A program made the position numbers and the translations under genes. The notes under the pieces were generated by a model. It searched no databases and was not told the DNA's origin. It worked only from the letters and a program-made list of their open reading frames with translations. A DNA stretch of 64,000 nt from Neobacillus citreus (GTDB lineage: Bacteria > Bacillota > Bacilli > Bacillales > Cytobacillaceae). The DNA lies in assembly GCF_018343545.2 (NCBI RefSeq), contig NZ_JAGYPE020000014.1, positions 1 through 64,000 on the forward strand, written 5' to 3'. Positions 44,995-54,078 of this stretch are shown piece by piece (position 1 is the stretch's first letter; every line of letters begins with the position of its first letter).

Positions 44995-46887
44995 CTATTC
45001 AATTGATAAGATTCCGTTCTTACCTTGTTCCGCTTTTCCAAGCTTCTTCACATTTAATTTTGTTAAATTTGTGAAGATAACTGGTGTTACAACAGATGGT
45101 ACGGATTTCTTAACAAAATCCAAATCAAACTTCAGAATTTCTTGACCATTTACTACTTGCTGGCCCTCGTGAACAAGTACGTTAAATCCTTCACCTTTTA
45201 AATTAACGGTATCCAAACCGATATGGATTAAAATTTCATAACCTTGCTTCGATTTGATGCCAATCGCATGTTTCGTTGGAAACACATTCATTATTTTCCC
45301 GTCTACAGGTGAAACAACAACCCCGTTGGCAGGCACAATGCCAAAGCCGTCACCCATCATTTTTTGCGAGAATACCTGATCAGGAACCTCGGATAGCGGG
45401 ATGATTTCCCCTTCAATAGGCATCACAAAGTCTTTATCAGTCAGCGGCTGGAGACCGTTTGAAACTACAGGTGTGTTATCTCCAACGTTTTTATCGATAT
45501 TTACCACATTCATATCCATTTTCTTCATGGCATCAGCCACAAATTCAACCTCAGTGCCGACAACAACCTGAAGGTTCGTTTTATTCAATTTCATGATCCC
45601 TTTAGCTCCATGCACTTTCAAGGCAGAATCGTTAACTTTATCCATATCCTTCACATTTAAGCGGAGGCGGGTTGTACAGTTATCAATCGTTGTAATGTTT
45701 TCTCGGCCGCCGATATCATTGATGAAATGGTAGGCCATTGTTTCATATTTGTCGCCGCGAGCAGTTGTGACAGCTGGGGCTTCTGAAATTTCTTCCACAG
45801 CTTCGTCCTCACGTCCTGGTGTTTTAATATCAAGTGCCTTAATTAAGAAATAGAAAATGGCGAAATAAATAACAGCATAAACAAGGCCGACAACTAATAA
45901 CAAGATAGGTTTTTCAGCGATATTGAAATTTAACAAATAGTCGATCGCACCTGCTGAAAAAGTAAATCCATCCCTAATTCCTAAAAGGGAAGTAATCCAC
46001 ATGGACAACCCTGTTAAGACAGCGTGAATTCCGTATAGCAGTGGTGCGATAAACATGAAAGAAAATTCTATTGGTTCGGTAATACCAGTTAAGAATGACG
46101 TTAACGCCAGGCCGATAAACATCCCTGAAGTTGCTTTTCGCTTTTCCGGTTTAGCCGCAGCAATAATGGCAAATGCTGCTGCCGGAAGTCCAAACATCAT
46201 AATTGGGAAGAATCCGGTCATGTATCCTCCAGCTGTTGGATCGCCTGCGAAGAAGCGGGCAATATCCCCGGCCTTGCCTTGAAACTCGCCAAACTGGAAC
46301 CAGAATAAGCTATTTAATACATGGTGCAAACCTAAAGGAATAAGCAAGCGGTTTAAGAATCCGAAAATACCGGAACCAACAGCGCCTAAGCCAATAATCC
46401 AGTTGCCAACGCCATTAATCGCATCTTGGATCGGCGGCCAAACAAACCCAGCAATTCCCGCTAAAATGACCATCGCTACGGATGTAATAATCGGAACAAA
46501 ACGTCTGCCGCTAAAGAATCCTAACCACTCAGGAAGCTTCACATCACGGTAGCGATTGTAAAGCAGTCCCGCGATAATCCCTGTGAGAATCCCTCCAAGG
46601 ACACCCATATTGATGTTTTTATCGATTGCTTTTGTTCCTTCTGTTAAAACTAAATACCCAATGGCACCAGCCAATGCTGCGGCGCCGTTATTATCTTTAG
46701 CAAATCCCATTGCGACCCCAATCGCAAATATCAAAGCAAGGTTAGCAAAAATAGCATTCCCCGCATTGGCAATAAACGGTATATCCAATAAATCCGGCTG
46801 CCCAAAACGGAGCAGCAATCCCGCAGCCGGCAATACGGCGATAGGGAGCATGAGTGCTTTACCAATTCGTTGTAAAAAGCCTAACAT
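44995..46887 (-). CDS. nagE: GlcNAc-specific PTS transporter, EIICBA
   Basis: A 630-residue three-domain PTS protein. EIIC (about 1-370) starts MLGFLQRIGKALMLPIAVLP, as NagE does. EIIB (about 390-470) has the phospho-cysteine C404 in IDNCTTRLRL. EIIA (about 485-630) has the phospho-histidine H555 in ILIHIGLDTV. It imports and phosphorylates N-acetylglucosamine. Bacillus NagP often lacks EIIA; this one keeps it fused. Start ATG 46887 follows AAAAGGAGAG. It is divergent from nagA, with two NagR-type operators and a possible cre site between. Confidence 0.93.
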   Translation of the reverse strand: MLGFLQRIGKALMLPIAVLPAAGLLLRFGQPDLLDIPFIANAGNAIFANLALIFAIGVAMGFAKDNNGAAALAGAIGYLVLTEGTKAIDKNINMGVLGGILTGIIAGLLYNRYRDVKLPEWLGFFSGRRFVPIITSVAMVILAGIAGFVWPPIQDAINGVGNWIIGLGAVGSGIFGFLNRLLIPLGLHHVLNSLFWFQFGEFQGKAGDIARFFAGDPTAGGYMTGFFPIMMFGLPAAAFAIIAAAKPEKRKATSGMFIGLALTSFLTGITEPIEFSFMFIAPLLYGIHAVLTGLSMWITSLLGIRDGFTFSAGAIDYLLNFNIAEKPILLLVVGLVYAVIYFAIFYFLIKALDIKTPGREDEAVEEISEAPAVTTARGDKYETMAYHFINDIGGRENITTIDNCTTRLRLNVKDMDKVNDSALKVHGAKGIMKLNKTNLQVVVGTEVEFVADAMKKMDMNVVNIDKNVGDNTPVVSNGLQPLTDKDFVMPIEGEIIPLSEVPDQVFSQKMMGDGFGIVPANGVVVSPVDGKIMNVFPTKHAIGIKSKQGYEILIHIGLDTVNLKGEGFNVLVHEGQQVVNGQEILKFDLDFVKKSVPSVVTPVIFTNLTKLNVKKLGKAEQGKNGILSIE

Positions 46888-46924
46888 GATGTTTTCTCTC
46901 CTTTTATCAAAAGATAATCTTAGC

Positions 46925-47090
46925 TGAAAGCGCTTTTCGTGTACAAATATACCACCGGTTGATTATAGATGTCTATACCAATTTAAAAATGTTATTTTTT
47001 AAAATTATTCAAATAATTGATAAATCAATGTTTATAAAGGTTGGAAACGTTCTGATGTATTTTCTGATTAAAAATTGGTATAGACAACTA
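46925..47090. promoter_or_regulatory. nagE-nagA control region with NagR operators
   Basis: ATTGGTATAGACATCTA (reverse orientation, 46966-46982) and ATTGGTATAGACAACTA (47074-47090) match the NagR/YvoA dre operator as I recall it. TGAAAGCGCTTTTC at 46925-46938 is a near match to a CcpA cre site. Repression by NagR and relief by amino-sugar phosphates is expected. Confidence 0.82.
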
Positions 47091-47134
47091 GAAAAAAGTA
47101 ATGCTAATATTAAGTGAGAATCTGAAAGGAAGTA

Positions 47135-48340
47135 ATGAAAATGAACCCAATAGATAATCTTATCTTAATTAAAGATATAAAAATCTATACAGAAGATCGC
47201 ATTATTGAAAAAGGATATATAAAAATTGAAAATAACCACATCATCGAAGTTGGGAGATTAGAGGATCTTTCCAATGAAGAAAACTTTGAAATAATTGAGG
47301 TTCCTTCTAATTATATGGCGGTACCGGGATTCATTGATGTCCATATCCATGGAGTGAACGGTGCCGATACGATGGATGCAACAAAAGAAGCCTTGGACAA
47401 CATGGCGTCGTCTTTGCCTAGTGAAGGAACAACAAGCTTTTTAGCCACCACCATGACCCAGGAACCAGAACAAATTGAAAAAGCCGTTATCAATGCTGGT
47501 GAATATATTTCCAATCAACCGGATAAAGGACAGGCAGAAATTCTTGGGATCCATTTGGAAGGGCCGTTTGTCAATGCCAGCCGCGCAGGAGCACAGCCTA
47601 CCCAATACATCATAGATCCAAATCTCTCATTATTAAAAGAGTGGCAAGAACGATCCAATGGAATGATTAAACTTGTCACCTTAGCTCCCGAGCGGCCAGG
47701 CGGTTTAGAGATGGTCCGTTATTTAAGGGAAAACGGTATTATTGCTTCCATCGGACATTCGGATGCCACCTTTGAAGAGGTAGGGGAAGCAGTAAAAGCC
47801 GGTGCCAATCATGTAACACATTTATTCAATCAAATGAGAGGCCTTCATCATCGTGAACCCGGCATAGTGGGTGCTGCCTTTTTGCATGAAGAGTTAAAGG
47901 CAGAGATGATTGTTGATGGGGTGCATGTTCATCCGGAAATGGTCAAACTTGCCTTTAAACAAAAACAGAGTGAAGGAATTATCTTAATTACTGACTCGAT
48001 GCGGGCTAAATGCTTGAAAAATGGCCATTATGACCTTGGCGGCCAAGAGGTAACCGTGAAAGATGGCAAAGCTACACTTGCGGATGGCACTCTGGCCGGC
48101 AGTATTTTGAAATTGGGACATGCAGTAAAAAATGTCCTATCATTTACAGGCTGTACTCTTGAAGAGGCTGTTCAAATGGCTTCCGTGAATCCGGCAAAAC
48201 AGCTAAATATATATGACAAGAAAGGCAGCATTGCGGCAGGAAAAGATGCGGACATCGTCATTCTTGATAACAATATGGAAGTCTTCATGACTCTTTGCCG
48301 GGGAGCAGTTGCTTTTAAAAAGGAGGCAGAAACAAAATGA
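47135..48340 (+). CDS. nagA: N-acetylglucosamine-6-phosphate deacetylase
   Basis: A 401-residue amidohydrolase. Metal-site features are the N-terminal DVHIHG, GIHLEGPFV (E) and GHSDATF, plus late H in THLFNQMRG. It removes the acetyl group from GlcNAc-6-P. ATG 47135 or ATG 47141 may be used, with AAAGGA upstream. It overlaps nagB by 4 bp (ATGA), so the two are coupled. Confidence 0.95.
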   Translation: MKMNPIDNLILIKDIKIYTEDRIIEKGYIKIENNHIIEVGRLEDLSNEENFEIIEVPSNYMAVPGFIDVHIHGVNGADTMDATKEALDNMASSLPSEGTTSFLATTMTQEPEQIEKAVINAGEYISNQPDKGQAEILGIHLEGPFVNASRAGAQPTQYIIDPNLSLLKEWQERSNGMIKLVTLAPERPGGLEMVRYLRENGIIASIGHSDATFEEVGEAVKAGANHVTHLFNQMRGLHHREPGIVGAAFLHEELKAEMIVDGVHVHPEMVKLAFKQKQSEGIILITDSMRAKCLKNGHYDLGGQEVTVKDGKATLADGTLAGSILKLGHAVKNVLSFTGCTLEEAVQMASVNPAKQLNIYDKKGSIAAGKDADIVILDNNMEVFMTLCRGAVAFKKEAETK

Positions 48341-49074
48341 AAATTATTGAAGTCAAAGATTATAACGAAATGAGTCTGAAAGCGGCAGAATATATCATCG
48401 AAAAAGTTATAAATAATCCTAAAATAAAGCTTGGTCTAGCTACAGGCGGTACTCCTGTTGGAACGTACAAAAATTTAATTGCCGATCATCGGAAGAACGG
48501 AACTTCCTACCAACACGTTACAACGTTTAATCTGGATGAATATATAGGGCTTTCCGGCGACAATAAAAACAGCTATCGTTATTTCATGAATGAGCAATTG
48601 TTCAACCATATCAATATCCATGATAGTAAAACCTTTATTCCGCGAGGGATTGTTAAAGATATGCAGGCTGAATGTCTTTATTATGACGATTTAATCGAAA
48701 AACATGGCGGGATTGATTTGCAACTGCTGGGAATTGGCCAAAACGGTCATATCGGCTTTAATGAACCAGGAACCTCCTTTCGTTCCAACACGCATGTTGT
48801 TCAGTTAGCGCCGTCAACCATTCAAGCTAACGCCAGATTTTTTAACAATATAGAGGAAGTACCAACCAAAGCTATTACTATGGGGATTGCTTCCATATTA
48901 AGAAGCAAGGAAATTTTACTTTTAGTTTCTGGAGAATCCAAGAATGATGCCATGTTTAAGCTGTTAAATGGGGAATTAACAGAAAGTTTTCCAGCCTCTG
49001 CTCTGAAAAAACATCCTTATGTTACAATAATTGCAGATAAAGCGGCTGTTGCGGGTTTAAAGCTGCCTTGTTAA
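48337..49074 (+). CDS. nagB: Glucosamine-6-phosphate deaminase
   Basis: A 245-residue deaminase/isomerase. It has LATGGTPVGTYK for phosphate binding, the general-base region NLDEYIGL, and GIGQNGHIGFNEPGTSF with catalytic H and E. It converts glucosamine-6-P to fructose-6-P and ammonia. It overlaps nagA by 4 bp and lies 59 bp before nagR. Confidence 0.96.
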   Translation: MKIIEVKDYNEMSLKAAEYIIEKVINNPKIKLGLATGGTPVGTYKNLIADHRKNGTSYQHVTTFNLDEYIGLSGDNKNSYRYFMNEQLFNHINIHDSKTFIPRGIVKDMQAECLYYDDLIEKHGGIDLQLLGIGQNGHIGFNEPGTSFRSNTHVVQLAPSTIQANARFFNNIEEVPTKAITMGIASILRSKEILLLVSGESKNDAMFKLLNGELTESFPASALKKHPYVTIIADKAAVAGLKLPC

Positions 49075-49133
49075 AGGCAGGCATTAGGACATCCAAACGT
49101 CCCGAGTAAAGAGAGAAAGGTGTTAATGGCAAA

Positions 49134-49856
49134 ATGATTAATAAGAACTCCCCCATTCCTATTTATTATCAATTGGAAGAGCATATTAAAGAGTTAATTG
49201 AAAAAGGGGAACTACTGCCGGGAGATGCCCTTCCTCCAGAACGGGAATACGCTGAAAAGTATAAAATCAGCCGAATGACGGTGAGGCAGGCCTTTACGCA
49301 GCTCGTCAATGAAGGCTATTTATATCGCTTGCAAGGAAAGGGAACCTTTGTTGCGGAGCGGAAAATCGAGCAGCCCCTGCAAGGATTAACCAGTTTTACC
49401 GAGGATATGAAGACACGAGGAATGATTCCGGGGAGTCAGTTAATTCATTTTGAAATTATTCCAGCATCGAAACAAGTTGCCAGTCAGCTTTCCATTTCGG
49501 AGTTTGCTCCAGTATATGAAATCAAAAGGATTCGTTTGGCAGATGGTGTTCCCATGGCGTATGAAACGAACTACATTTCAGCCAATCTTATTAAGGGACT
49601 TACAGAACAAATTGTCAATCAATCGTTATATGCTTATATTGAAGGACAGTTACATTTAAAAATCGACAGCGCCTCCCAGATGATCGAGTCTTCGATTGCG
49701 AATCAAAATGAAGCAAAATTGCTTAAAATCAGCAAAGGCGCACCTGTCATGCTCATACAGCGAAACACTTACTTAAAGGATGGGACTCCTGTTGAGTTAG
49801 TAAAATCAGTTTATCGGGCAGACCGGTACAAATTCATGATTCAGATGAAGAGATAA
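49134..49856 (+). CDS. nagR: GntR/HutC-type regulator NagR
   Basis: A 240-residue regulator: an N-terminal winged helix (about 1-75, PPEREYAEKYKISRMTVRQA) and a UTRA effector domain (about 90-235). This is the NagR/YvoA type that binds the dre sites found upstream of nagA and nagE. Amino-sugar phosphates release it. It follows nagB in the order known from Bacillus. ATG 49134 follows AAAGGTGTTAATGG. Confidence 0.9.
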   Translation: MINKNSPIPIYYQLEEHIKELIEKGELLPGDALPPEREYAEKYKISRMTVRQAFTQLVNEGYLYRLQGKGTFVAERKIEQPLQGLTSFTEDMKTRGMIPGSQLIHFEIIPASKQVASQLSISEFAPVYEIKRIRLADGVPMAYETNYISANLIKGLTEQIVNQSLYAYIEGQLHLKIDSASQMIESSIANQNEAKLLKISKGAPVMLIQRNTYLKDGTPVELVKSVYRADRYKFMIQMKR

Positions 49857-49875
49857 AAATGATGGAGAATTTGCT

Positions 49876-50613
49876 ATGTTCAATCAATACTTTGAAAAAC
49901 TAAAAGAGCTATTGACCACCGTTGAAGAGGTGGAAGAAAAAAGCATAAAAGCGGCAGCAAACGAGATTGCTAAGTGTATTGAAAATGATGGAATTGTGCA
50001 TGTATTTGGCTGCGGCCACTCTCACATGATTGGGGAGGAGCTTTTTTACCGTGCTGGCGGATTGGTTCCGATCAATCCTATCCTGATCGAAGACCTTATG
50101 CTTCATAAAGGAGCGGTACGTTCGTCTCAACTGGAACAGCAAAATGATTTTGCCGATTCATTTATGGGGGACATCAGTATAGCGCCAAATGATGTCGTTA
50201 TGGTTGTTTCTACATCGGGAAGAAATCCGGTCCCAATCGATGTTGCAAAATGGGCCAAGAAAGAAAAGGCTTTTGTCATTGCCATTACTTCACTTGCTTA
50301 TCCAAAAACTGTTTCGTCCCGACATAAAGACGGACAGTATCTATTTCAAGCTGCGGACCTTGTCATCGATAACCACATTCCTTTAGGGGATGCCATGATG
50401 GAGCTGCCAAATTTGGAAGTCTCGTTTGGGTCGGGTTCCACTGTTGTGGGCACAGCGATTGCCAATGGAATTATGGTCGAGGCGGTAAATATGATGGTGG
50501 AACATCAGTTTACTCCGCCTATCTTTAAAAGCGGCAATGCTGATGGTGCGGCTGAACATAATCGTGAGTTAATCAATAAATATAAAAACAGAATTCCTAT
50601 GCTGGATAAATAA
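49876..50613 (+). CDS. UPF0309-type SIS-domain protein
   Basis: A 245-residue phosphosugar-binding SIS protein. It has HVFGCGHSHMIGEELFYRAGG and the phosphosugar loop VVSTSGRNPVP. It lies 19 bp after nagR and shares the operon. It probably handles an amino-sugar phosphate (isomerase or MurQ-like role); the exact reaction is unknown. Confidence 0.82.
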   Translation: MFNQYFEKLKELLTTVEEVEEKSIKAAANEIAKCIENDGIVHVFGCGHSHMIGEELFYRAGGLVPINPILIEDLMLHKGAVRSSQLEQQNDFADSFMGDISIAPNDVVMVVSTSGRNPVPIDVAKWAKKEKAFVIAITSLAYPKTVSSRHKDGQYLFQAADLVIDNHIPLGDAMMELPNLEVSFGSGSTVVGTAIANGIMVEAVNMMVEHQFTPPIFKSGNADGAAEHNRELINKYKNRIPMLDK

Positions 50614-50628
50614 AGCATTTCATTACTC

Positions 50629-50659
50629 AAAAAGCTTGCGAAATCGCGGGCTTTTTTTG
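50629..50659 (+). terminator. Terminator of the nag operon
   Basis: Stem AAAAAGC-x-GCG / CGC-x-GCTTTTTTT, with the T-run forming part of the 3' arm. Confidence 0.8.
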
Positions 50660-50752
50660 TGTTTTAAGACGTTAATTTCCATTAATACTTTCCTTAAGAA
50701 ATTTAGAAAATAAGTAAGCAAGCGAAAAATTTTTCAAAAGGGGGTATTACAA

Positions 50753-51781
50753 TTGATAAAAAAATCAGCTAGCTTAGCTTTAACTGCCATGCTTACAATG
50801 GGATTGGCCGCTTGTAACAATGACAGAAATGACATTAACGATCGCAACAGGGTGGCTCTGGATACGAACAACCGAAATAATGGCATTTTCGATGTTCGTA
50901 ATGGCAGGGATGATGGGATTGACCATAATGGTCCACTGACGGAAGATTATACAAATAATGACAACAACGACCCGGATTTCGATGCAAATCTGTTTAATGA
51001 TAATCGAAAAATAAGACGAACCAATGATGATATGGTTTCGGCTTATTTCACGAATTTGGACAGCGATCAATATCCACACACGAGAGCTGTTTTAATCAAG
51101 GATGCCAAATATCAATTTGTCCGTCTTGACCCTAGTCAAGGCAATTGGTTCCAATCGGGCGTGATTGAGCAGGCACAGCCATTCCTGCAGTCTCAGATGC
51201 CAAACATAAACGTGCCGACGCCAGCACCAGCACCGAAGCAGACTCAACCGGCACCGGCACCAGCACCAGCACCAGCACCAAAGCAGACTCAACCGGCACC
51301 AGCACCGGCACCGGCACCGGCACCAGCACCGGCACCGAAGCAGACGACACCGGCGCCGCAGCCTAAGGCACCAGCCAAAAGTACTGCACCGGCTACTGGC
51401 ACAGTCGGTCAATATGCGCAGCAGGTGATTGATTTAACGAATGCCCAGCGTAGCAAAAATGGGCTTCCAGCTTTAAAGGCGGATACACAGTTAAGCAGTG
51501 TCGCTCAAAAGAAGGCCCTTGATATGCAGCAAAACCACTATTTCTCTCATACAAGCCCAACGTATGGCTCACCATTTGACATGATGAGGGACTTTGGTGT
51601 CACTTATAAATCAGCAGGAGAAAATATTGCGCAAGGACAGCGGACCCCACAAGAGGTAGTGAATGCCTGGATGAACAGTGAAGGCCACCGCAAAAACATT
51701 CTCAGCCCTAACTTTACTCATATTGGTGTAGGGTTTGAAGAAACAGGCAAGCATTGGTCGCAGATGTTTATCGGTAAGTAA
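50753..51781 (+). CDS. CAP-domain lipoprotein (YkwD-like)
   Basis: A 342-residue lipoprotein. Lipobox GLAAC puts the lipidated cysteine at C21. An Asn/Asp-rich region and a Pro-Ala-Lys-Gln repeat linker (about 155-205) follow, then a CAP/SCP domain (about 215-342) with AQRSKNGLPAL and ENIAQGQRTPQEVVNAWMNS. CAP proteins of Bacillus are secreted or spore-associated; their biochemical role is uncertain. TTG 50753 follows AAAAGGGGG. The linker repeat coding is a likely site of length variation. Confidence 0.88.
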   Translation: MIKKSASLALTAMLTMGLAACNNDRNDINDRNRVALDTNNRNNGIFDVRNGRDDGIDHNGPLTEDYTNNDNNDPDFDANLFNDNRKIRRTNDDMVSAYFTNLDSDQYPHTRAVLIKDAKYQFVRLDPSQGNWFQSGVIEQAQPFLQSQMPNINVPTPAPAPKQTQPAPAPAPAPAPKQTQPAPAPAPAPAPAPAPKQTTPAPQPKAPAKSTAPATGTVGQYAQQVIDLTNAQRSKNGLPALKADTQLSSVAQKKALDMQQNHYFSHTSPTYGSPFDMMRDFGVTYKSAGENIAQGQRTPQEVVNAWMNSEGHRKNILSPNFTHIGVGFEETGKHWSQMFIGK

Positions 51782-51792
51782 GAAAACACAAA

Positions 51793-51826
51793 AAAACCGA
51801 CGGCACGAATGTACCGTCGGTTTTCA
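51793..51826. terminator. Bidirectional terminator
   Basis: An 11-bp stem AAAACCGACGG / CCGTCGGTTTT with a 10-nt loop lies between converging genes. Confidence 0.88.
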
Positions 51827-53101
51827 TCATATTTGATTTTTAAAAATGGATGTAAGAGTGGGAAATTTGAATAAAAAGGTTGTCCCTACGCCTTCTTTGC
51901 TTTCTACCGAAATGGTTCCACCCATGGCCCGGACAATACTGTAGACAACCATCATACCAAGGCCTGTGCCATTTTTCCCTTTTGTCGAGTAAAACGGCTC
52001 TCCAAGCCGTTCGATTTGTTTGTCTGTCATGCCCATGCCTGTATCATTGACACAGATCGTTACATAGGTTTGATTAAATTCAGTTGATACACTCAAATAT
52101 CCTCCATTGGGCATTGCTTCAATGGCATTTTTTAAAACATTCACAAAGCATTGGCGAAATTTTTGCCGATCTCCTTTAATCATTCCAATAACTGAAAAGT
52201 CGGTAATAATCTCGACAGAATTTTGTTTGGCTAAAGGCTGGACAATATTGATGATTTGCTTGAGTTCACTTTTAAGATTAAGCTCCTCGTACGTTTCGAT
52301 GGAAGGCTTGGCAAAAGTCAAATAATCTTGGATGACTCTTTCTGCAGAATTTAGTTCTTCCTTGACGATGGATAAGTATTCTTTTCTCTTTTGCCTCGGG
52401 AGATGGTCATCCTCCAAAAGCTGTACAAATCCGCTTGCCGCCGTCAAAGGATTCCTGATTTCATGTGAAATGGCCGCACCCATTTGTTCCACCGCTTTTA
52501 ACTTTTCCGCCTTTACTAATTGCTGTCTCATTTCAATATTTTTTTGAATGAATTCAATAGCATAGGAGATAATTCCAATTCCAAGTGCGGGGATTATTAA
52601 ATATGCGATCCAAACATCGAGCCAATAAGCATGGGTATCCGATAATACCATGCCCATCACTGTCAAAGCACTCAAAGTCATTCCGAAGCAAATAGATATG
52701 AAAATGCGTCTTCCAGGACCTTGCTTCCAAAACCATGGGAAAATCCGCCAAACAACAATGGCATAGGGAATAAAAAGCAGGGTCGTTAAGAATAAGCCAG
52801 AATTAATTCCAAAAAAGCTTCTCATAATAATGGCAGCCGCTACCAAAATCGGACCAATACCTATATATAATCCGCCAATGACGAGTGGGATGATTCTTAA
52901 ATCGAATCTAGCGGAAGAAATAGGATTATAGGAAAATTGGATGCAAATCCACAGCATCACAATAAAAAATACGATATACGAGGACTTAGAAAGGGTAATC
53001 TTTTTACTTTTGTCGACAAAAATAAAACTGAAAAAGAGAAAGATGATTAAAATGGATAGATTTAAGAAAAGATGTTTTGTTACTTCCATTAACTTCACCA
53101 T
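51827..53101 (-). CDS. KinB-like sensor histidine kinase
   Basis: A 424-residue sensor kinase. The N-terminal half (about 1-185) has six membrane segments of the 5TM-LYT type. The dimerisation/phosphoacceptor site is H213 in ISHEIRNPLT, and the ATPase domain has the N box NVLKNAIEA and GTGLGMMVVYSIV. Layout and length match sporulation kinase B. No response regulator is adjacent, as for Bacillus sporulation kinases that feed Spo0F. ATG 53101 or ATG 53089 (better binding site) may start it. Confidence 0.85.
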   Translation of the reverse strand: MVKLMEVTKHLFLNLSILIIFLFFSFIFVDKSKKITLSKSSYIVFFIVMLWICIQFSYNPISSARFDLRIIPLVIGGLYIGIGPILVAAAIIMRSFFGINSGLFLTTLLFIPYAIVVWRIFPWFWKQGPGRRIFISICFGMTLSALTVMGMVLSDTHAYWLDVWIAYLIIPALGIGIISYAIEFIQKNIEMRQQLVKAEKLKAVEQMGAAISHEIRNPLTAASGFVQLLEDDHLPRQKRKEYLSIVKEELNSAERVIQDYLTFAKPSIETYEELNLKSELKQIINIVQPLAKQNSVEIITDFSVIGMIKGDRQKFRQCFVNVLKNAIEAMPNGGYLSVSTEFNQTYVTICVNDTGMGMTDKQIERLGEPFYSTKGKNGTGLGMMVVYSIVRAMGGTISVESKEGVGTTFLFKFPTLTSIFKNQI

Positions 53102-53217
53102 CCAAATGACCTGTTAGGAAAATTTTACAGGTAAATTCAGCAGGTTTCAACAAATTTTACCTTTTTTTTCTCAAAATTACGACAAATATGTGGAAAAAGT
53201 ATATCGGAGGGATTCAA

Positions 53218-53505
53218 ATGGTTCATTTACTCTATTATGCTACACCTATCTTAGCCGCTTTTATCGTTTTCGGACCCATCTTTTTATTTAAATCATCAAC
53301 CATTTCGGAGAATAAATCCAAGTATTATGAGGCATTGGCAGAATTGGAAAAGGACCCGGAGAATGAGAACTTAAAATTAAGTGCGATCGAATTGGGACGC
53401 AAATTTTACGGTTCTGCAAGAATCACTGGTACCGCAACAACGTTCGATGAAGCCATCATAAATTGTGAAATTCACGCTTGCGAAATGAATGAAGCAGAAG
53501 CGTAG
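53218..53505 (+). CDS. Small membrane-anchored protein
   Basis: A 95-residue protein with one N-terminal membrane segment (VHLLYYATPILAAFIVFGPIF) and a helical cytoplasmic or external part rich in Glu (ALAELEKDPENENLKLSA). ATG 53218 follows GGAGGGATTC; the longer frame from 53188 is less likely. No family is recognised. Confidence 0.65.
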   Translation: MVHLLYYATPILAAFIVFGPIFLFKSSTISENKSKYYEALAELEKDPENENLKLSAIELGRKFYGSARITGTATTFDEAIINCEIHACEMNEAEA

Positions 53506-53575
53506 TACAAAGGAGATTTAAAAACTTAAATTACCAAATTTAAATTGATTGTCCCTGTTAATGGGCCTGTTGATT

Positions 53576-53700
53576 TCCGCTCCGGGCACTCGCTTTCCGC
53601 GGGGAGGTCCTGGAGCCTCCTCGGCGCTGTAGCGCCTGTGGGGTCTCCAGTGACCTCTATTTCCCGCAGGAGTCGAGTGCCCTCCGCTCCAATCAACAGG
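53576..53700. repeat. 125-bp palindromic repeat element
   Basis: The ends CCTGTTGATT and AATCAACAGG are perfect inverted repeats, and inner parts (GGGCACTCG / CGAGTGCCC) extend the dyad. The core is GC-rich (CCGCGGGGAGG). It resembles a widespread Bacillus intergenic element I remember as a long palindrome. No coding capacity; the 114-residue frame across it is spurious. Confidence 0.8.
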
Positions 53701-53765
53701 GAGGTAAATCAACCTGCATTTTAGCCATACACTTTTTCCAACCTTGCTAAGTGTGCAGCCTTTAT

Positions 53766-53857
53766 GAGAGACATTTTCTCTTGGATTCCTTTGTATTTGT
53801 CCTTCATCGGTCTTATGAGGGACATTTCCCTCGAAGATTCCTTCAATTGTGTCCTTC
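53766..53857. repeat. 40-bp dispersed repeat, copies B and C
   Basis: Two copies, starting at 53766 and 53817 (51 bp apart), of GAG-x-GACATTT...TCTT-x-GATTCCTT...TGTCCTTC; a third lies at 44814. They follow the 125-bp element. Confidence 0.8.
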
Positions 53858-53996
53858 TTCATTCTTGTTGAAATGCTTCATATGGCTAATCCCCTGTTCT
53901 TCTTTTTTAAAAAATTAGTCCATTTTTTGTCGAATTTTTGAGCTGACCTAAAAAAAGTATAAAAAAATCTAAAATCAGCAGGGTTAACGATAGGAA

Positions 53997-54010
53997 TGAA
54001 AACATTTACA
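53997..54010 (+). promoter_or_regulatory. Possible cre site upstream of TRAP operon
   Basis: TGAAAACATTTACA differs from the cre consensus (TGWAANCGNTNWCA) at the central G. It lies 69 bp before dctQ and would fit carbon catabolite control. Confidence 0.4.
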
Positions 54011-54078
54011 ATAATTTTAGAAAGCACTTACAAAATCAAGAAGAATTAAAAAAGTCAAAAAAAGAGGGGGATTAGATA

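Noticed and set aside
53518-53862. Minus-strand frame over the repeats
   Set aside because: Composed entirely of the 125-bp palindrome and 40-bp repeats; no homology pattern.
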